Below are positions 33,100-44,689 of a DNA stretch of 64,000 bases, one piece after another. A program made the translations under genes and the position numbers. Positions within the stretch are counted from its first letter, which is position 1; the number at the start of each line of letters is the position of its first letter. Source of the DNA: Wolfiporia cocos. Its lineage: Eukaryota; Basidiomycota; Agaricomycetes; Polyporales; Phaeolaceae. The stretch is from the NCBI GenBank assembly GCA_029448655.1, contig JACCLO010000010.1:3212797-3276796 (forward strand). The letters run 5' to 3'. The notes under the pieces were generated by a model that was not told where the DNA came from, did not search any database, and saw only the letters and a program-made list of their open reading frames with translations.

Positions 33100-33799
33100 T
33101 GTCACAGATTTGGGACATGCCACTATTTTTCCCGTATTTATACCTATTTATCTGGTATTTCTACGACCTTATAGACATTTACACTGCTAAGCGCCCGTCT
33201 ACACGTACACGCAACCAAACAACACGTACACAACGCGGTATACGTCCACTTGTCATAACAACACGTACATAACACGCTTGTACGCGTCAATGACTCAGCG
33301 GACTAACCTCCGGTGTCACACGCCTTACTCATATCCCGATACCGGGCTATGTCAGTACAATTGGATAAGCGGCCCGCTCGTTATCACATGCCAATAACCT
33401 TACGATTACTCATATCCCGATACCGGAATATAAGAATCACATGTATGGCTTATCAACGTAGCTACAGCCACTTCCACAACATGGACCTACGGTCCAAACA
33501 AACGCTCTTACTGGTGCGGCCCTTACCGGTGCACATGGTCTACTGTAGTTTACGACTTAACCATATTAGTTACGTCTACGCACAGACCACCTTCATGTTT
33601 GGCTCCCTTACTGGTAACCAAACAATGCATGTATATAAGTAGGGCTATCACTGCGGATAAGCCTTAGATTTGTTCTCTGCATTCGCACAGTCACATAACA
33701 TCTCTGCTTGCGCCCACTAGTCTCCTCACCAACCTCCAGCAACTTCTTCAAGTCGCCCATAAAGGTTAAAGTGTGAGTCCCACAGTCTAGTCTGTGTCA
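33100..33799 (+). mobile_element. 3' LTR of element 1 (family A)
   Basis: 700 bp, TGTCACAG...GTCTGTGTCA, roughly 3% different from the 5' LTR over the compared first 390 bases. Confidence 0.93.
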
Positions 33800-33849
33800 G
33801 TCACCGTTACTATCTACACTATAGTACCAAACGTTTGATAAGTATGTAG
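33800..33849 (+). repeat. 50-bp flanking direct repeat, right copy
   Basis: Begins at the first base after the 3' LTR and matches 22661-22710 at 47 of 50 positions. The sequence then continues as a dispersed repeat also present at 55578-55690. Confidence 0.85.
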
Positions 33850-33974
33850 TGATATATCTGAAATGATAGATAGAAATGTTGATGGTGGTTGAACGCTATC
33901 TGTCCGCTAGCTAAATGATAAAGATGAAACGGTGACAGAGTTGGATCTGTCAGAGGTACAACATGCCCTATATG
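33850..33974 (+). repeat. Dispersed repeat, family K
   Basis: Non-coding sequence similar to 55578-55690 (GTATGTAGTGATATATCTG followed by GATAGATAG and GGTGGTTGAA). It is the broken host sequence of element 1 and of the adjacent hAT-like element. Confidence 0.6.
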
Positions 33975-34614
33975 TAGTGATGTGCCAGGCCCGGCCCGGC
34001 TCAAAAGCCCCGGCTTTGGCCCGGCTTTGGACGGCCTTGGCTTTTCAAAACCTCAGGCCGGGCCCCCATTGACGGCCCAGGGCTTGGCCCGGCCCGGCCT
34101 GGGGCTTGCCTGGGGCCTGGCACTGTGAGGATGATCATCACTGTAGCCACACAAACTCATAACATACCTTCTCCAACTATCTTCTGACAAAGCCAAGCTC
34201 CAGTATCTTCAATAATTAGTGAATTATAGTGTGAAATCATCATTTCACCGGCACGGTGCTCTGTGGCACGCCTTCCAAATGGGGCATCATATAGGCGCCC
34301 AAAAGTGAGCGACAGGCTTCAGCACCAAGAATTTAATCCATGGGACTATCCTCTTGCTTGAATTTAAAAATATAGACATACTTCATTGGAATATGGCATA
34401 CTGCTACTACATGTATCCTTATATCATAGTTACTAGACTTTTTATCTGTTAGAGCTTTCAGGCCCAGGGCTCACGGCTTGGCCCGGCCCGGCTTGAGACA
34501 CAAGCTGGGCTCTGGGCCATCTCAAGCCGTGGTGTAGGGCTCGGCCTGGCCCGGCCCAAGTAGGGCTTGGCCTGGCCCGGCCTATGGCCCAAAGCTGGGC
34601 CTGGCACATCACTA
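33975..34614 (+). mobile_element. Non-autonomous hAT-like element, family F (copy F2)
   Basis: 640 bp with the same TAGTGATGTGCCAGGC/GCCTGGCACATCACTA ends as F1, and very similar throughout. The flanks CCTATATG and TCAGCTAG are not a duplication. Family G begins only 5 bases after its right end, so later events probably erased the flank. Confidence 0.85.
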
Positions 34615-34638
34615 TCAGCTAGTGATGTGCAAAGCACG

Positions 34639-35843
34639 TGTAACGGATGACTTACTTGTAAGGTCTTGTTGTTAGACGAGCTAAGAAGACTAAGTAGTGG
34701 TTGCTTGTTAGGCAAGAGTGTTATCGCTGAGTAACGAAGTTGATAGTTCTGGGGCAATAGCCGCCAGAGTGTCACGGATCACTCCTGGGGGGTATCTGTA
34801 CATCCCTCGCTATTGGTATTCACAGGCGCCGCTAGGTGCGCGCGCGTCTTCCTGATCATTAGCCACCTCCAGCATCTCCTCCAGCCATATAGATCATCTG
34901 ACTTAGTAGTTTAGCGCTGTAGGGTAGCGCGCACCTCAGGTACGGACACATCACGGTCACAGTAGTTACATGTAGCGTCACTAGCACATGACCTGTTAGA
35001 TACAGCGCACGGGCCTGTTCTTTAGGGTAGTACTAGCGTTGCCACCGCTCATGTATATATTACGACAGATGGTGGCCTTACAGCCCCATCTTTAGGATTC
35101 TCGTCAATGAGCTAACGCTCCTCTCTTATCTTCTGTCTGCGTGCGCTCGGGCCCAGGGTCCCTCTCTACTAGCTTGTCTGTGTGCCAGCTCAACTCGTCG
35201 CCTCTTAGGAGTCCCCACTGCGGGGTACAGCCGACGTCGCGGTCTTGCTGGCTTGCGCACCGCCTTGTTAGGCGTTAGGGCCTCCCCAGTTGCCTGGGTC
35301 CTCACAGACTGGTAAGTCTGTGACACAGAGAATGCAAGCTTATATACATGTGGTATAGGACCCCTGGTACTCTAGGTAGGACTAACGATACAGTAGGGCG
35401 TAGGGCACAGGCCGGTAATGGCGGTGCTAACGAAGTGTCCGTAGCTTGTGATATGGGGATCCCGGGCTGAGTCATAGGCCGATCGGGATATGTCATTGAT
35501 ATGACGATGTGTGAGTAAGGCGTCTACGTTGGAAACGTGATGTGGGTCCGGACTCTGCCCAGAGTCTGGAACGGTGATGTCAGTAATGACGTGGCAGCGC
35601 TAAGAGTGCTGGAGATAGTATCATGTGATGAATAGGTAACGTGGTTGAGAGATAAGATAAGACGTCTAGTGTGGGAATGGTCACGTGAGTGATCTACGAG
35701 GTTATGGTTCGGTACAGCGGCACGGTAGCTTAAGTATAGCTTTAGATACAGGATAAGTGCAGATGTCGAAGAACAATTCGGAATAAATGCGAAGAAATAG
35801 TGAAAAATACAGGGAAAATTAGAGAACAGATAAATCTGTGACA
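34639..35843 (-). mobile_element. Solo LTR, family H (copy H2), nested in hAT G1
   Basis: Flanked by the perfect 5-bp duplication GCACG (34634-34638 and 35844-35848). Without its own nested LTR it is about 644 bp and nearly identical to 5695-6339. Confidence 0.92.
34770..35325 (+). mobile_element. Solo LTR, family D (copy D1), nested in LTR H2
   Basis: 556 bp, TGTCACGG...GTCTGTGACA, flanked by the perfect 5-bp duplication CAGAG (34765-34769 and 35326-35330). Related to 49194-49781 and to the family C LTRs. TATA-type core ATGTATATATTACGAC near 35053. Confidence 0.93.
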
Positions 35844-36447
35844 GCACGGCTCAAAGCCGTGAGCCGGGCCTGGCCGAGCCGACTTAAGCCAGGCCGAGCC
35901 GAGCCTGGGGGGTGGCTTAAGACAGCTCAGGGCCCGGCTTGGATCGTGAGCCGGCCGTAGCCGAGCCCTGAGCCGGCAGCTTTAGGCACGCAGCTGTGGT
36001 GTTGTTAGAATCAGCGAAAATGGGCCCTTTGGTTTAAGATTTTGCATCAATTCACCTTATATGATCTCAGCGACCATTACAATGACTTGTGATCTGCTAA
36101 CACGGTGTGGAACGTTGTGACTACTGTTGCAATCAGGGTTGTGATTGAAATCTGGATTTTTGGCCAACATCATAAGCAGCTGTAAAAACACTTGTAGATC
36201 AGAATATCAACAAATAGTAGACATATAAGCATTCTGAATATGTTGTGCTGTCATTTGAACTGCACAAGCCAATAATTTCGAGGTCCTACATGATTACCCA
36301 TAAGCCCCGGCCTGAGCCTGAGCCGGGCCCAAGCTGGCCTGAGCCATCAAGGAGGGCCCGGCTTGACATTCCGCTGAGCCCGAGCCCTTCAAAGCTGGGC
36401 CCAAGCCCCGGGCTTTGAGCTGAGCCGTGCTTTGCACATCACTATTG

Positions 36448-37596
36448 TCAGCTGTCAGCTTGCTCTGTCATTAGCCCTGTGATATCTATTGAACGCCGCT
36501 TAGCATGTACCTTGGCCTTCGGTATGATTATAGGTGATGTGAGATCTTCTGTCTTCTCGCCACTGATCTCAACATCACTGGTGGGACTTGCTGATCTGTC
36601 ACTATATTCTGAAGGGCTGGATGATCCCACAGCATAGCACTTCCGTTTGTTGCGATACAACTGATTTTCAGGCAGGATAAACATAGGTCATTGCTTGATA
36701 TCCCATACTGATCATCACATACCCCTACAGAACTCTCATCATCACTCAGGATGAGTTCTAAACCATCCTTGTCTAGCTCATAGGCAGATATAGGGGATAC
36801 CGAACATTCTGTGCTGCTACCGCCCCTGTAGGACTTGTCTTTCTTGCTGTCTCCCGGTAAGTCTAGTATAAACTGGCTTAAGCATCATAGTAACCATATT
36901 TGTCGTGAACGCACCGCTGAACACCAGGGACGCCGTTACACCCATCAAACTGTGCGCTGGTCTGGTAGGTGCTGTTTGCATGTGCTTTGTGTGTCCACCA
37001 CGCATACTCTGCTCTGGTTCCATCCTGACTGACACCTCAAGCTTCTCGGAAGAAATAGGAGAGACATCCAATTGCTCTGTAGCTCCTTGGTCGCCATCTG
37101 TGGGATCACCGCTTATGCCACTAGGATGGATACATGCACGGTGAGTTCTGGCCACTAGATATGCAACAGGTACTGACCATAGGACCTTTAGCTCATCTCG
37201 TAACCTCTCTAGCTTGACAGCCATCGGGGCAAAAAACTCGCGCATCATGCCCAGGTTCTCTTGAACTGTGCGGTTGAGGTAAGCCACTACCATAACCATC
37301 CCATATCGCCCTCGCCGTATGTGCTTAAGACGACCATCTTCATTGTGGCAATCTTCCCCAAATAGTATATCAAAACGGTGATTGGATGTTCCCCAGTGTG
37401 AGTCACCTGTTACTGTAGTCATGACGTGGTGTAACTGATCTCGTTTTGCACCTTCTTTGATAGAAAATGGCAGCTGCTTGCTGAGGAAAGCTATGTCTTC
37501 AACAAGCTGTATGATGATTGTCTGAGAGTTTTCAAGTGCTGACATCATGCAGTCTGTCGAGACACGGGGGAGGCTGACCAGTTCAAGGAAGGCCAA
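36448..37596 (-). CDS. Hypothetical protein, three-exon gene
   Basis: Starts MAFLELVSLP at 37596. The first exon runs to roughly 36930 and contains QLVEDIAFLSKQLPF, a long segment ending HIRRGRYGM and a helical stretch with EFFAPMAVKLERLRDEL. An intron ends CTAG near 36874. The second exon (DSKKDKSYRGG ... LILSDDESSVG) runs to about 36737. A GTATGT...AAATCAG intron then joins the last exon (LYRNKRKCYAVG). The C-terminal part is Ser/Asp-rich and disordered. The stop TGA lies only 3 bases from the hAT element G1, so the natural C-terminus may have been cut. I do not recognise the family. It has no signal peptide or clear membrane segment. Confidence 0.5.
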
Positions 37597-38407
37597 CTAG
37601 CCTCAGTCGAGGATGTAATGTACATTTCATTAATGAGAGTTAGTAACATCTTGTAGCTATATTGTGTGATAATTGAAAGTGTGTGAATTATGTCTTATCT
37701 TTGTGTCTGTGCGGCTGCTAGAATGTCAAACAGCTTCATGCCAACGCCATGCTGTTTGAACTCTAACATTCATGATTTAGGCAGATACACCTCACAGAAC
37801 GTCAACTGTAGGTCTAATGGGCATATATGAATGCATTGGCAACAACCATATACCATGTATATACCATGTACTGGACCGCGTGTAAATACATGTATATAGT
37901 ATATATATAAAACCATGTATACATGGTATATACATTATATGGTTGGAGCCTTACACTGCGTGCAGAAATCTGAAAAGGCGTAGGCTCTAACAGATCAAGG
38001 TGTGTCAGAACGTCGTAATAGTCTCGATCACTGTTCTACTCACGACTGGCTACCACACCCGGGTTTGCGATCTGGCGACGACCAACAGCAAGTTCTATTG
38101 CGCCCTGATCTGGCACTGACAGATATGGATGTACTGGAATGACTCGCTTGTGTCATAGTTCACTATGCAGCAGTTTCGCTTCTCTATCCTTGGCGTTACT
38201 CTGACATTCCGCTTTCTCAGTGTGTACTGTTGTCTTTGCATGACATAGGAGCAGGACTAAGGCCGATGTACTCCAGGACGGATAGTGAGAGGTCACGAAT
38301 GCAGTAGGCGGCCCAGGAGGGGAGGTAACTGGCAGCTGTGGTTCAAGCACCCTCGCGTAGCGTCGTCAATTTCGAACAGAGGGCTCTTGAGGTTAATGTT
38401 AAACGCT
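37597..38407. other. Non-coding region with a palindromic AT-rich repeat
   Basis: No gene. Around 37800-37954 there is an AT-rich array of CCATGTATA/TATACATGG palindromes ending GGTTGGAGCCTTAC. The same ending occurs at 55926-55939 and in inverse at 47500-47512 (family M). The rest is unassigned. Confidence 0.45.
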
Positions 38408-38524
38408 ACAGTCATTCCCAAAAATAATGTTAAAGTCTTTTTTTTTGGCGCGTCGTCTCGATGCGCCAAAGTTCCGAGGCAAAGTTCCGAGCCATCTTCC
38501 GACTCGTAAGTGCCTGTAAGCGCA
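38408..38524 (+). repeat. Inverted repeat, left arm (family L)
   Basis: About 100 bases, from ACAGT(C/T)(A/G)TTCCCAAAAATAATG to CGTAAG(T/C)GCC(T/C)GTAAGCGCA, recur in reverse complement at 40619-40715. The two arms bracket the LTR of family E. Confidence 0.65.
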
Positions 38525-38939
38525 CCTGTATGCCATCATTTCGAGCCTTTCTCTTGAGCTCAAACATGTCGCATTTCCCACAGGGCTTATTGCAGTGCAA
38601 TTTGGAATGTGATGATATCATAATATTAGCCAGTCAGAACAGGAATTTGTCGGGATGAGCATTGGGATGTTTTCATACAAAAGATAAAGATAAATAGGGT
38701 TCATTACAGCCCAGGTGCTAATATGAACGCAATCACGCCACAGCGATGATGGCTTGACGATGCGGCCGAAGCCCTTGAAGATGTGCTCTGTCACACGCCA
38801 ATTTCAAGCCTCTAGGCACAGTACCTTTTCCGATCATTGAGAGCACCCCCGAGGCTGGAAACCCAATGCCTCAGCTAGATCCATGCCCTACACACGTACC
38901 ACTACAGGCACTAGCTAACAGCATCACCAGCCCTGCCTA
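38525..38939. other. Unassigned spacer
   Basis: No gene or clear repeat recognised. Confidence 0.4.
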
Positions 38940-40459
38940 AGAACCCTAGTCCCAGACCACACGTCCAGTCCAGTATAAAGCCAATAGCAGTCACGTGACC
39001 CTGACCAACCACGATGAGCCCAGTAGCACCTAACCAAACCAACCCCTTGATACATGGACCACACCTCATCAGGTCACGACCATCCAGACTCACGGCCAGG
39101 ACCCTGTCCACCCAGCCAACTGAACCCTATGCCTCCCATCTCCACGAACCACCGCCATCACTGGCTATCCGATCATTACCGACCAAGGACTCACACCATT
39201 ACTGGCACGGACTATGTACTATACGGACAAAGGCCCAAGGGAGGCCTTAAACCCCAGCTACCCTAGTCTACGAAGAACACTGACCTCAGAGCAGCACCTG
39301 TACGACTGAGAACCCTAGCAGTCACAGGACTCTACGTACCCATCGCAGCCGATCACGCTCGATCACCCTACGTCATGCACGGCCCATACTGGCCCGTCCA
39401 CAGTCCCGGCAGACGTCATCCTTCAGTACCAGCACGTGGGAACCTGGGCCACCATGTGCCTTCCCCTCAGTACCAGTCCTTGGGAACCTGGACAGCAGAC
39501 ACCCCAATCACGGACATAGAACCCCACCATTACCGGTGAATCAACGAGAACCACCGATCGGGCCTAACCCGCTACGTTGCCATAGACATCCAGCGCTCCC
39601 CTACCCGTACCAGCGCTCGCGCTCCGATGCCCTTACTGGCCACCACGTAGCACGTAGATTACCTCAGCGCCTAGTGATGTGCCAGGCCCGGCCCGGCTCA
39701 AAAGCCCTGGCTTTGGCCCGGCTTTGGACGGCCTTGGCTTTTCAAAACCTCAGGCCGGGTCCCATTGACGGCCCAGGGCTTGGCCCGGCCCGGCCTGGGG
39801 CTTGCCCGGGGCCTGGCACTGTGAGGATGATCATCACTGTAGCCACACAAACTCATAACGTACCTATCTTCTGACAAAGCCAAGCTCCAGTATCTTCAAT
39901 TATAGTGTGAAATCATCATTTTACCGGCATGGTGCTCTGTGGCGCGCATTCCAAATGGGGCATCGTATAGGCGGCCAAAAGTGAGCGACAGGCTTAATTC
40001 GATCCATGGGACTATCCTCTTGCTTGAATTTAAAAATATAGACATACTTCATTGGAATATGGCATACTGCTACTATATATATCCATATATCATAGTTACT
40101 AGACATTTTATCTGTTAGAGCTTTCAGGCCCAGAGCTCACGGCTTGGCCCGGCCCGGCTTGAGACACAAGCCGGGCCCTGGGCCGTCTCAAGCCATGGTG
40201 TAGGGCCCGGCCTGGCCCGGCCCAAGTAGGGCTTGGCCCGGCCCGGCCTATGGCCCAAAGCCGGGCCTGGCACATCACTATCAGCGCCGAGGTGCCATAA
40301 CATGTACAAACATATGTAGGAATATATAAACGCCAGACAGTCTTGAGCGAACCTCAGACTTGTCTTGGCCTCTTCTGCATTAGATGCCCCAGACCAGGCA
40401 GGTGCCTTTGAGCGAGCCCCCTTCCCCCGGGTGTGTGTCTTGGGTAGTAGTGTGTGTCA
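38940..40459 (+). mobile_element. LTR-like element, family E (copy E1), with nested hAT
   Basis: Homologous to 54650-55379, with shared segments such as CCAACTGAACCC/CCAACCGAACCC, CCATTACCGG and GACCTCAGA-type sequence. It ends GTGTGTGTCA at 40459. A TATATAAAC core near 40325 is followed by an AACCTCAGACTTGTCTTGG start region. The left boundary is uncertain. A complete family F hAT is inserted at 39672. Confidence 0.6.
39672..40280 (+). mobile_element. Non-autonomous hAT-like element, family F (copy F3)
   Basis: 609 bp with TAGTGATGTGCCAGGC ends, flanked by the perfect 8-bp duplication TCAGCGCC (39664-39671 and 40281-40288). It inserted in the family E LTR. Confidence 0.93.
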
Positions 40460-40618
40460 TGCTCCCAATGGTAGACTAGCGGGAGATGATTAGAATCTCA
40501 CGAATACCATGTTGGGCCCAACCGCTTGCCATGGATGAAGAGTACACAGTTTCATATCTTGTTGATTCTTCTATTACCCATAGCTGCAGAAAACAGTGCA
40601 GTACACAAATGCAAGTAG

Positions 40619-40715
40619 GTGCGCTTACGGGCGCTTACGAGTCGGAAGATGGCTTGGAATTTTGGCGTGTCGAGACGACGCGCAAAACTTTGACATTATT
40701 TTTGGGAACAACTGT
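40619..40715 (-). repeat. Inverted repeat, right arm (family L)
   Basis: Reverse complement of 38408-38524 with moderate divergence. Confidence 0.65.
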
Positions 40716-41559
40716 AAACTCCCAACCCGTTTGTGTAGATTTGAAACCCTGCGCATCACGGAAGGCGGGCCCGACGCGTTGGGTGCGCACATCGTAAGTC
40801 ATCCGTGCCCTAGATTTGTTACATGGCTTTCAATGATTAAGTTCAGTGCAGCAATATTGTAGACTATGCAGCAATATCAACGAGGAGCACAGCAATATAA
40901 AGCAGCGCAGCAATATGCAGCCATAATGGCAACGACTGCGCTAATCCACCACAAGGGCAATATCCTGTGGCGCCCCCAGTGCCAGCTCGCAGGATGCCTC
41001 GATGTATGCATACGGCCCACAGCACTTCATAACGAATTTCCGCTCCGGGCATTGACAGGATATCCGCGGAAATCCTGTTGGTATCCAGACCATGCATCGC
41101 TCAGATTTTGTATAGGACACTGTCTGGATTGTCCGGAAGTCCAAGCAATATTCTGGCAGTGTCCTCTGGGCACCTCTCTACGGGCACTATACCGTTCAGG
41201 CGGGCTGGTCGCCACTGGGGTTCACGCTACTTGGAATGCAGCATATTCTTCTATAAATTCCGCAAAAATGAGAATCATGTATATACATGATCTCAGAATA
41301 CAGGTTTGAAGGCAGTATCAGAGTCAAAACATGCTCAGGTCCTCAGAGAATGCAGTATAGAAAGCGTGGGACATTTATAACCCGTTGCCAGACGTGGTTG
41401 ATAAATTGTTGGATGGGCTCCCCAAAATGGGCGGCGCGCTGCTCTCTAGGATCATCAGAGCCATCAGGAAGTCGTCCAGATTAGCAATGCATGGATATAA
41501 GTGATGAGGGGCCACGTATGCTTTAAAAAACCTCACCTGAACCATTTGCAGCATCGACA
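40716..41559. other. Unassigned region with GCAGCAATAT repeats
   Basis: At 40866-40920 the motif GCAGCAATAT recurs, matching the repeat at 2374-2520 in reverse complement. Frames between 40860 and 41480 show no recognisable motif. No supported gene. Confidence 0.4.
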
Positions 41560-42306
41560 ATGAACCCGCCGCCGAGTAAACGACCAGCCAAGCACTCGTT
41601 GACAACACAGAATTTACCAAAAAATTCTGGAGTGGAAAGGCAGAGGTCCCCCTCCACTGAGGTGCGCCAGAAGCGTCAGAGGGCAGATGATGAAGCATCG
41701 AGGAGCAGACGTACCGCCACTGTAGATCTGGAGGGACTCGATTTTGAAGCTACATACAGGGACCCCTTCCCTAAGCAGCCTGCGGGCAGCGTATTAGCCT
41801 CCTCACACGCCGCGTCGAGAGAGGGCGTACCGGATCCCATGCGCCAAGTTCTTGTGCCAGCAGCGTTATTCCACCACGCGCTCGTCCATCCAGTGCCGCC
41901 GGGAGTTACATCTGTAACCAGCGCAGTCCTGACAAAAAAGCATTTGATGCTATTGCTGCTTTGTCAGTCGATGCACAGAAAGTCAAACAAGTCCTCACCG
42001 ATCACAACAAAAACATTGTGACCATCGGTGGAAGAATTCTCTGAACTTGTCAAGTGATCAAGTGGAGCAAGGGTGCCAAGTCGAGTTTGGAGGGGCAGAA
42101 ACGACTCACCCAGCAGCTTCAGGATTGTCTGGAAACCCTCGAGGCAAGGTTGTTTGAGCTTGAGCGTAGTGTGCAGAGGCTTGAGGATATGAGTATTGAT
42201 GGGGGACATGAGGCCAATGAGGCAGAGATAGTGAGTGAGGGAGACGTACCGGCACGTCGCAGACGTAAGAAGGACAGCCGTTTGGCGGTAAGTGGTCCTG
42301 TACAGT
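41560..42306 (+). pseudogene. Hypothetical coiled-coil protein, broken or spliced
   Basis: Starts MNPPPSKRPAK at 41560 with a Ser/Arg-rich, nuclear-looking N-terminus (KRQRADDEASRSRR). A frame change near 41930 leads to AFDAIAALSVDAQKVKQVLTDHNK and, after another break near 42040, a coiled-coil block (QKRLTQQLQDCLETLEARLFELE) with a basic RRRRKK end. A possible 5' splice site (GGTAAGTGG) lies near 42290. I do not recognise it. It may be a multi-exon gene or a decayed one, converging on the minus-strand frame at 42378. Confidence 0.4.
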
Positions 42307-42377
42307 GAGCATGTGGGATTGACCTCTAGGTAATTTATAGGAGGTTGTGCGAGACATACTGCGTGAGATGATAGGTA

Positions 42378-43190
42378 TTAATGCAAAACCACTGAGTCAT
42401 GAGTCGATTCGAATACGTCGTCAAAGAGAGCTTCTCGGGATGCATATAGCGGGTCGCCAGTGAGATCGATGCCCTCGTCGTCCTCAGAATCACTATAGGA
42501 GTCAGCACCAGGGTCATCAGAATTGTTCTGTTCCACTGAAACAAGAGAGACATCAAAATCGGCAGCTCCATCGAAACTACGGGCACTGTAGCTAGATTGC
42601 GAAATCTGGGAGGGCGCATGCCTTGGCGAGAGATTCCGACTCTCAGAGGAGAGTTCCCACAGGTCTTCACCAGTGTCAAGTGTATTTTGATGGTCCTGAG
42701 ACTCAGCAGCATCGGAGAGGGTGGGATCAGAGTGAAGGGACTCAGCAGGATGTGTTTGCGCTCCGTGAGGACCAGAGATACGCCCAGTGAGCCATACTGA
42801 GGCTGTATTGTCAGATTCATCTTGCCAAAAAGGAAGCTCTTGAACGTCTTCATGACTAGGAGCATGGAGCGAGGATAGGCCGGTGGTCCGAGCACTTATT
42901 GGTGTGAGAATTGGACCAGCAGCCTCCGGCAGCCTAAGGACTCGTGATTCTAGGAATGTTTGGCGACGAGCTTCATCCTCGTCCCTTTGAATATGTCTTC
43001 TTATTGCTCGCTCATTTTGTAGGCATGCGCTTGGGTTTCTGATGCAGCCTGTGCAAGGGCACTTTCTATACCTCGGCCGGTACGGCTTTGATGAGCCTGC
43101 TACGATTGAAGCATTCAGGGAGTCCTTCACCATTAGAGCAAGATTTTTAAAGCATGAGCCAGGTATCTCAGTGAGTGTATGCGGAGACAA
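42378..43190 (-). CDS. Possible N-terminal fragment of a Plavaka/KDZ-type transposase
   Basis: 270 codons from 43190. Near the N-terminus is a Cys/His-rich motif CPCTGCIRNPSAC followed by NERAIRRHIQRDEDEARR. Such a Cys motif followed by an Arg-Arg-His helix is typical, as I recall, of the start of large basidiomycete transposases. The rest is acidic, serine-rich and disordered (YSDSEDDEGIDLTGD). The catalytic part is absent, and no terminal repeats were found. A C2 zinc-binding regulatory protein is an alternative. Confidence 0.4.
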   Translation of the reverse strand: MSPHTLTEIPGSCFKNLALMVKDSLNASIVAGSSKPYRPRYRKCPCTGCIRNPSACLQNERAIRRHIQRDEDEARRQTFLESRVLRLPEAAGPILTPISARTTGLSSLHAPSHEDVQELPFWQDESDNTASVWLTGRISGPHGAQTHPAESLHSDPTLSDAAESQDHQNTLDTGEDLWELSSESRNLSPRHAPSQISQSSYSARSFDGAADFDVSLVSVEQNNSDDPGADSYSDSEDDEGIDLTGDPLYASREALFDDVFESTHDSVVLH

Positions 43191-44689
43191 GCACGGCGGT
43201 GAGGAGAATAATCGCGGGCAAAGGCGCCACTCCTTGCGTTCACGCGTACAAGTCGAATGTATTACACTGCGTGAAACGGGCGATTCTCTGGCGCCCAGAA
43301 TCCCGTCAGAATCGACGGATTCTGAGCGGATTCTGAGCGAACTCTAACAAAAATCTGGGACCCCAGAATCTCGCCAGAATGATGACATTTTTGGCATGTT
43401 TCGGGGAGATTTCGGGTTAGGTTCTGATGTGATACTGAACACCCAGAACACGGTCTGACAAGGTAAAATGACTATGACAAGTGTCCGGAGGTGCATATTA
43501 TGTAATCTACAGATCATATTTGTCCACTTTTGGATCCTGGGCAGGTCAGGGCTCATATAATAATATATATTATCATTGTGGATATACAGGAATGCTCAAT
43601 CGTACTGAAGCAATCTTGAATGTATCGAAAGCAGGAGAACATAGTAACGAAGCAGCCGGATCCCTCACAACTTGATACTTCTGTTCTCCCACACCTCCGC
43701 CGGTACCCTACAGTCTATGTTTTGTGACTGGACGCGCCTTCCTGTTCGTCCGGTGCATGTGCCGTCTGGAACCTGTACGCAGATAACAACATCAGTAAGC
43801 ACCGACACAACATGAACTGCCCGATGTGCCATAGTATCGACGCCTCTGAGTTCTCGTGCAAAGTGGCTGTATGCGCTGCGAGTCAGCCAAAGTAATAATG
43901 ATCACAATAGCTTACCTGGTATGTGATGCTGCACTAATGCTGCGCTTGTTGGGAGTGCGCACGTGTCGAGCGCGGCGCATGGTACAATCTCGTCGCCATA
44001 GTGCGGAAGGTGAATGCGCGTGCCGGCAGTCAGTCGGGTACAGCGGGATTGGAACTCATACGGTGGGCATCTGGTATGGATATGGGCATGTGAGTCTGAA
44101 AGCGAATACATACGGGGTGCACGTACTGGCACACATCCGCTTTACTGGGTGGGCGGTGAGGTGCAGCCATGGTATGGTGCGACCCGACTTTCTATGCCGG
44201 ATCGATTGTCTGATGTCTATGGTATGAATGAGCCGTTACCATTGATGTAGAGAAGAATGATCACTGCTGACTCTTCTGTATGCTGCATCAACTTCGAGAA
44301 CTCGACGCTATGGCATGACGGCCGTTAATTAACCAAGGCTAGGGGTGGCTATCGATGAGAAATACATGTCAGTGCATATAAAGATTGTGTACTCATCGAT
44401 ACAACATGATACATGTTGCATTCCACAAGACTGCCACATCCACTGACAGAGGAGAGGGACTTGGAGGAGGAGGAAGGGATCAAAGGATGTAGGCTGAAGA
44501 CGAGTTGGATCAGCAGTAGCCAGTTGCAGTCAAATAAGGTTAGCATATATAGCTCCTTATAATCGTGTCATTGTATGAGGGACCGTACTGGACAAAAACC
44601 GCACAAAATTAACCGGTGCGGTAAAAATCCATGTACCCAGAAATTTCAGCACGGCATGAAAATCCCACGTGGCATGATCGCAAAAACTC
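43191..44689. other. Unassigned region
   Basis: No convincing gene. Between 43300 and 43380 the motif CAGAATC and its inverse GATTCTG recur at short spacing (GGATTCTGAGC twice, CAGAATC(T/C)C(G) twice), resembling the end of a MITE. Frames at 43856-44250 show no motif. Confidence 0.4.

Larger units (their letters stand above)
22711..33799 (+). mobile_element. Gypsy element 1: complete chromovirus with ORF1 and dUTPase
   Basis: An 11,089-bp Ty3/Gypsy element (about 9.99 kb without the nested solo LTR). Order: 5' LTR, self-primer binding site, 1-kb leader, ORF1, gag, pol (protease, RT, RNase H, integrase, chromodomain, dUTPase), polypurine tract, 3' LTR. The two LTRs differ at roughly 3% of positions over the first 390 bases, so the insertion is not recent. 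In-frame TGA stops in ORF1 and integrase and the LTR in gag make it non-autonomous as it stands. The flanks carry a 50-bp repeat in place of the usual 5-bp duplication. Confidence 0.93.
34620..36444 (+). mobile_element. hAT-like element, family G (copy G1), carrying nested LTRs
   Basis: Ends TAGTGATGTGCAAAGCAC and TGCTTTGCACATCACTA. The element proper is 34620-34638 plus 35849-36444, about 615 bp; the rest is a nested LTR insertion. GC-rich subterminal repeats contain GAGCC and GGCC. The 8-base flanks CTATCAGC and TTGTCAGC match at 6 positions, a possible decayed duplication. No transposase. Confidence 0.8.

Noticed and set aside
22711..33799. The 26258-27354 segment as an intron of gag
   Set aside because: It has LTR ends, a promoter core, a 5-bp duplication and relatives at 910-1998 and 57321-58441; it is an LTR.
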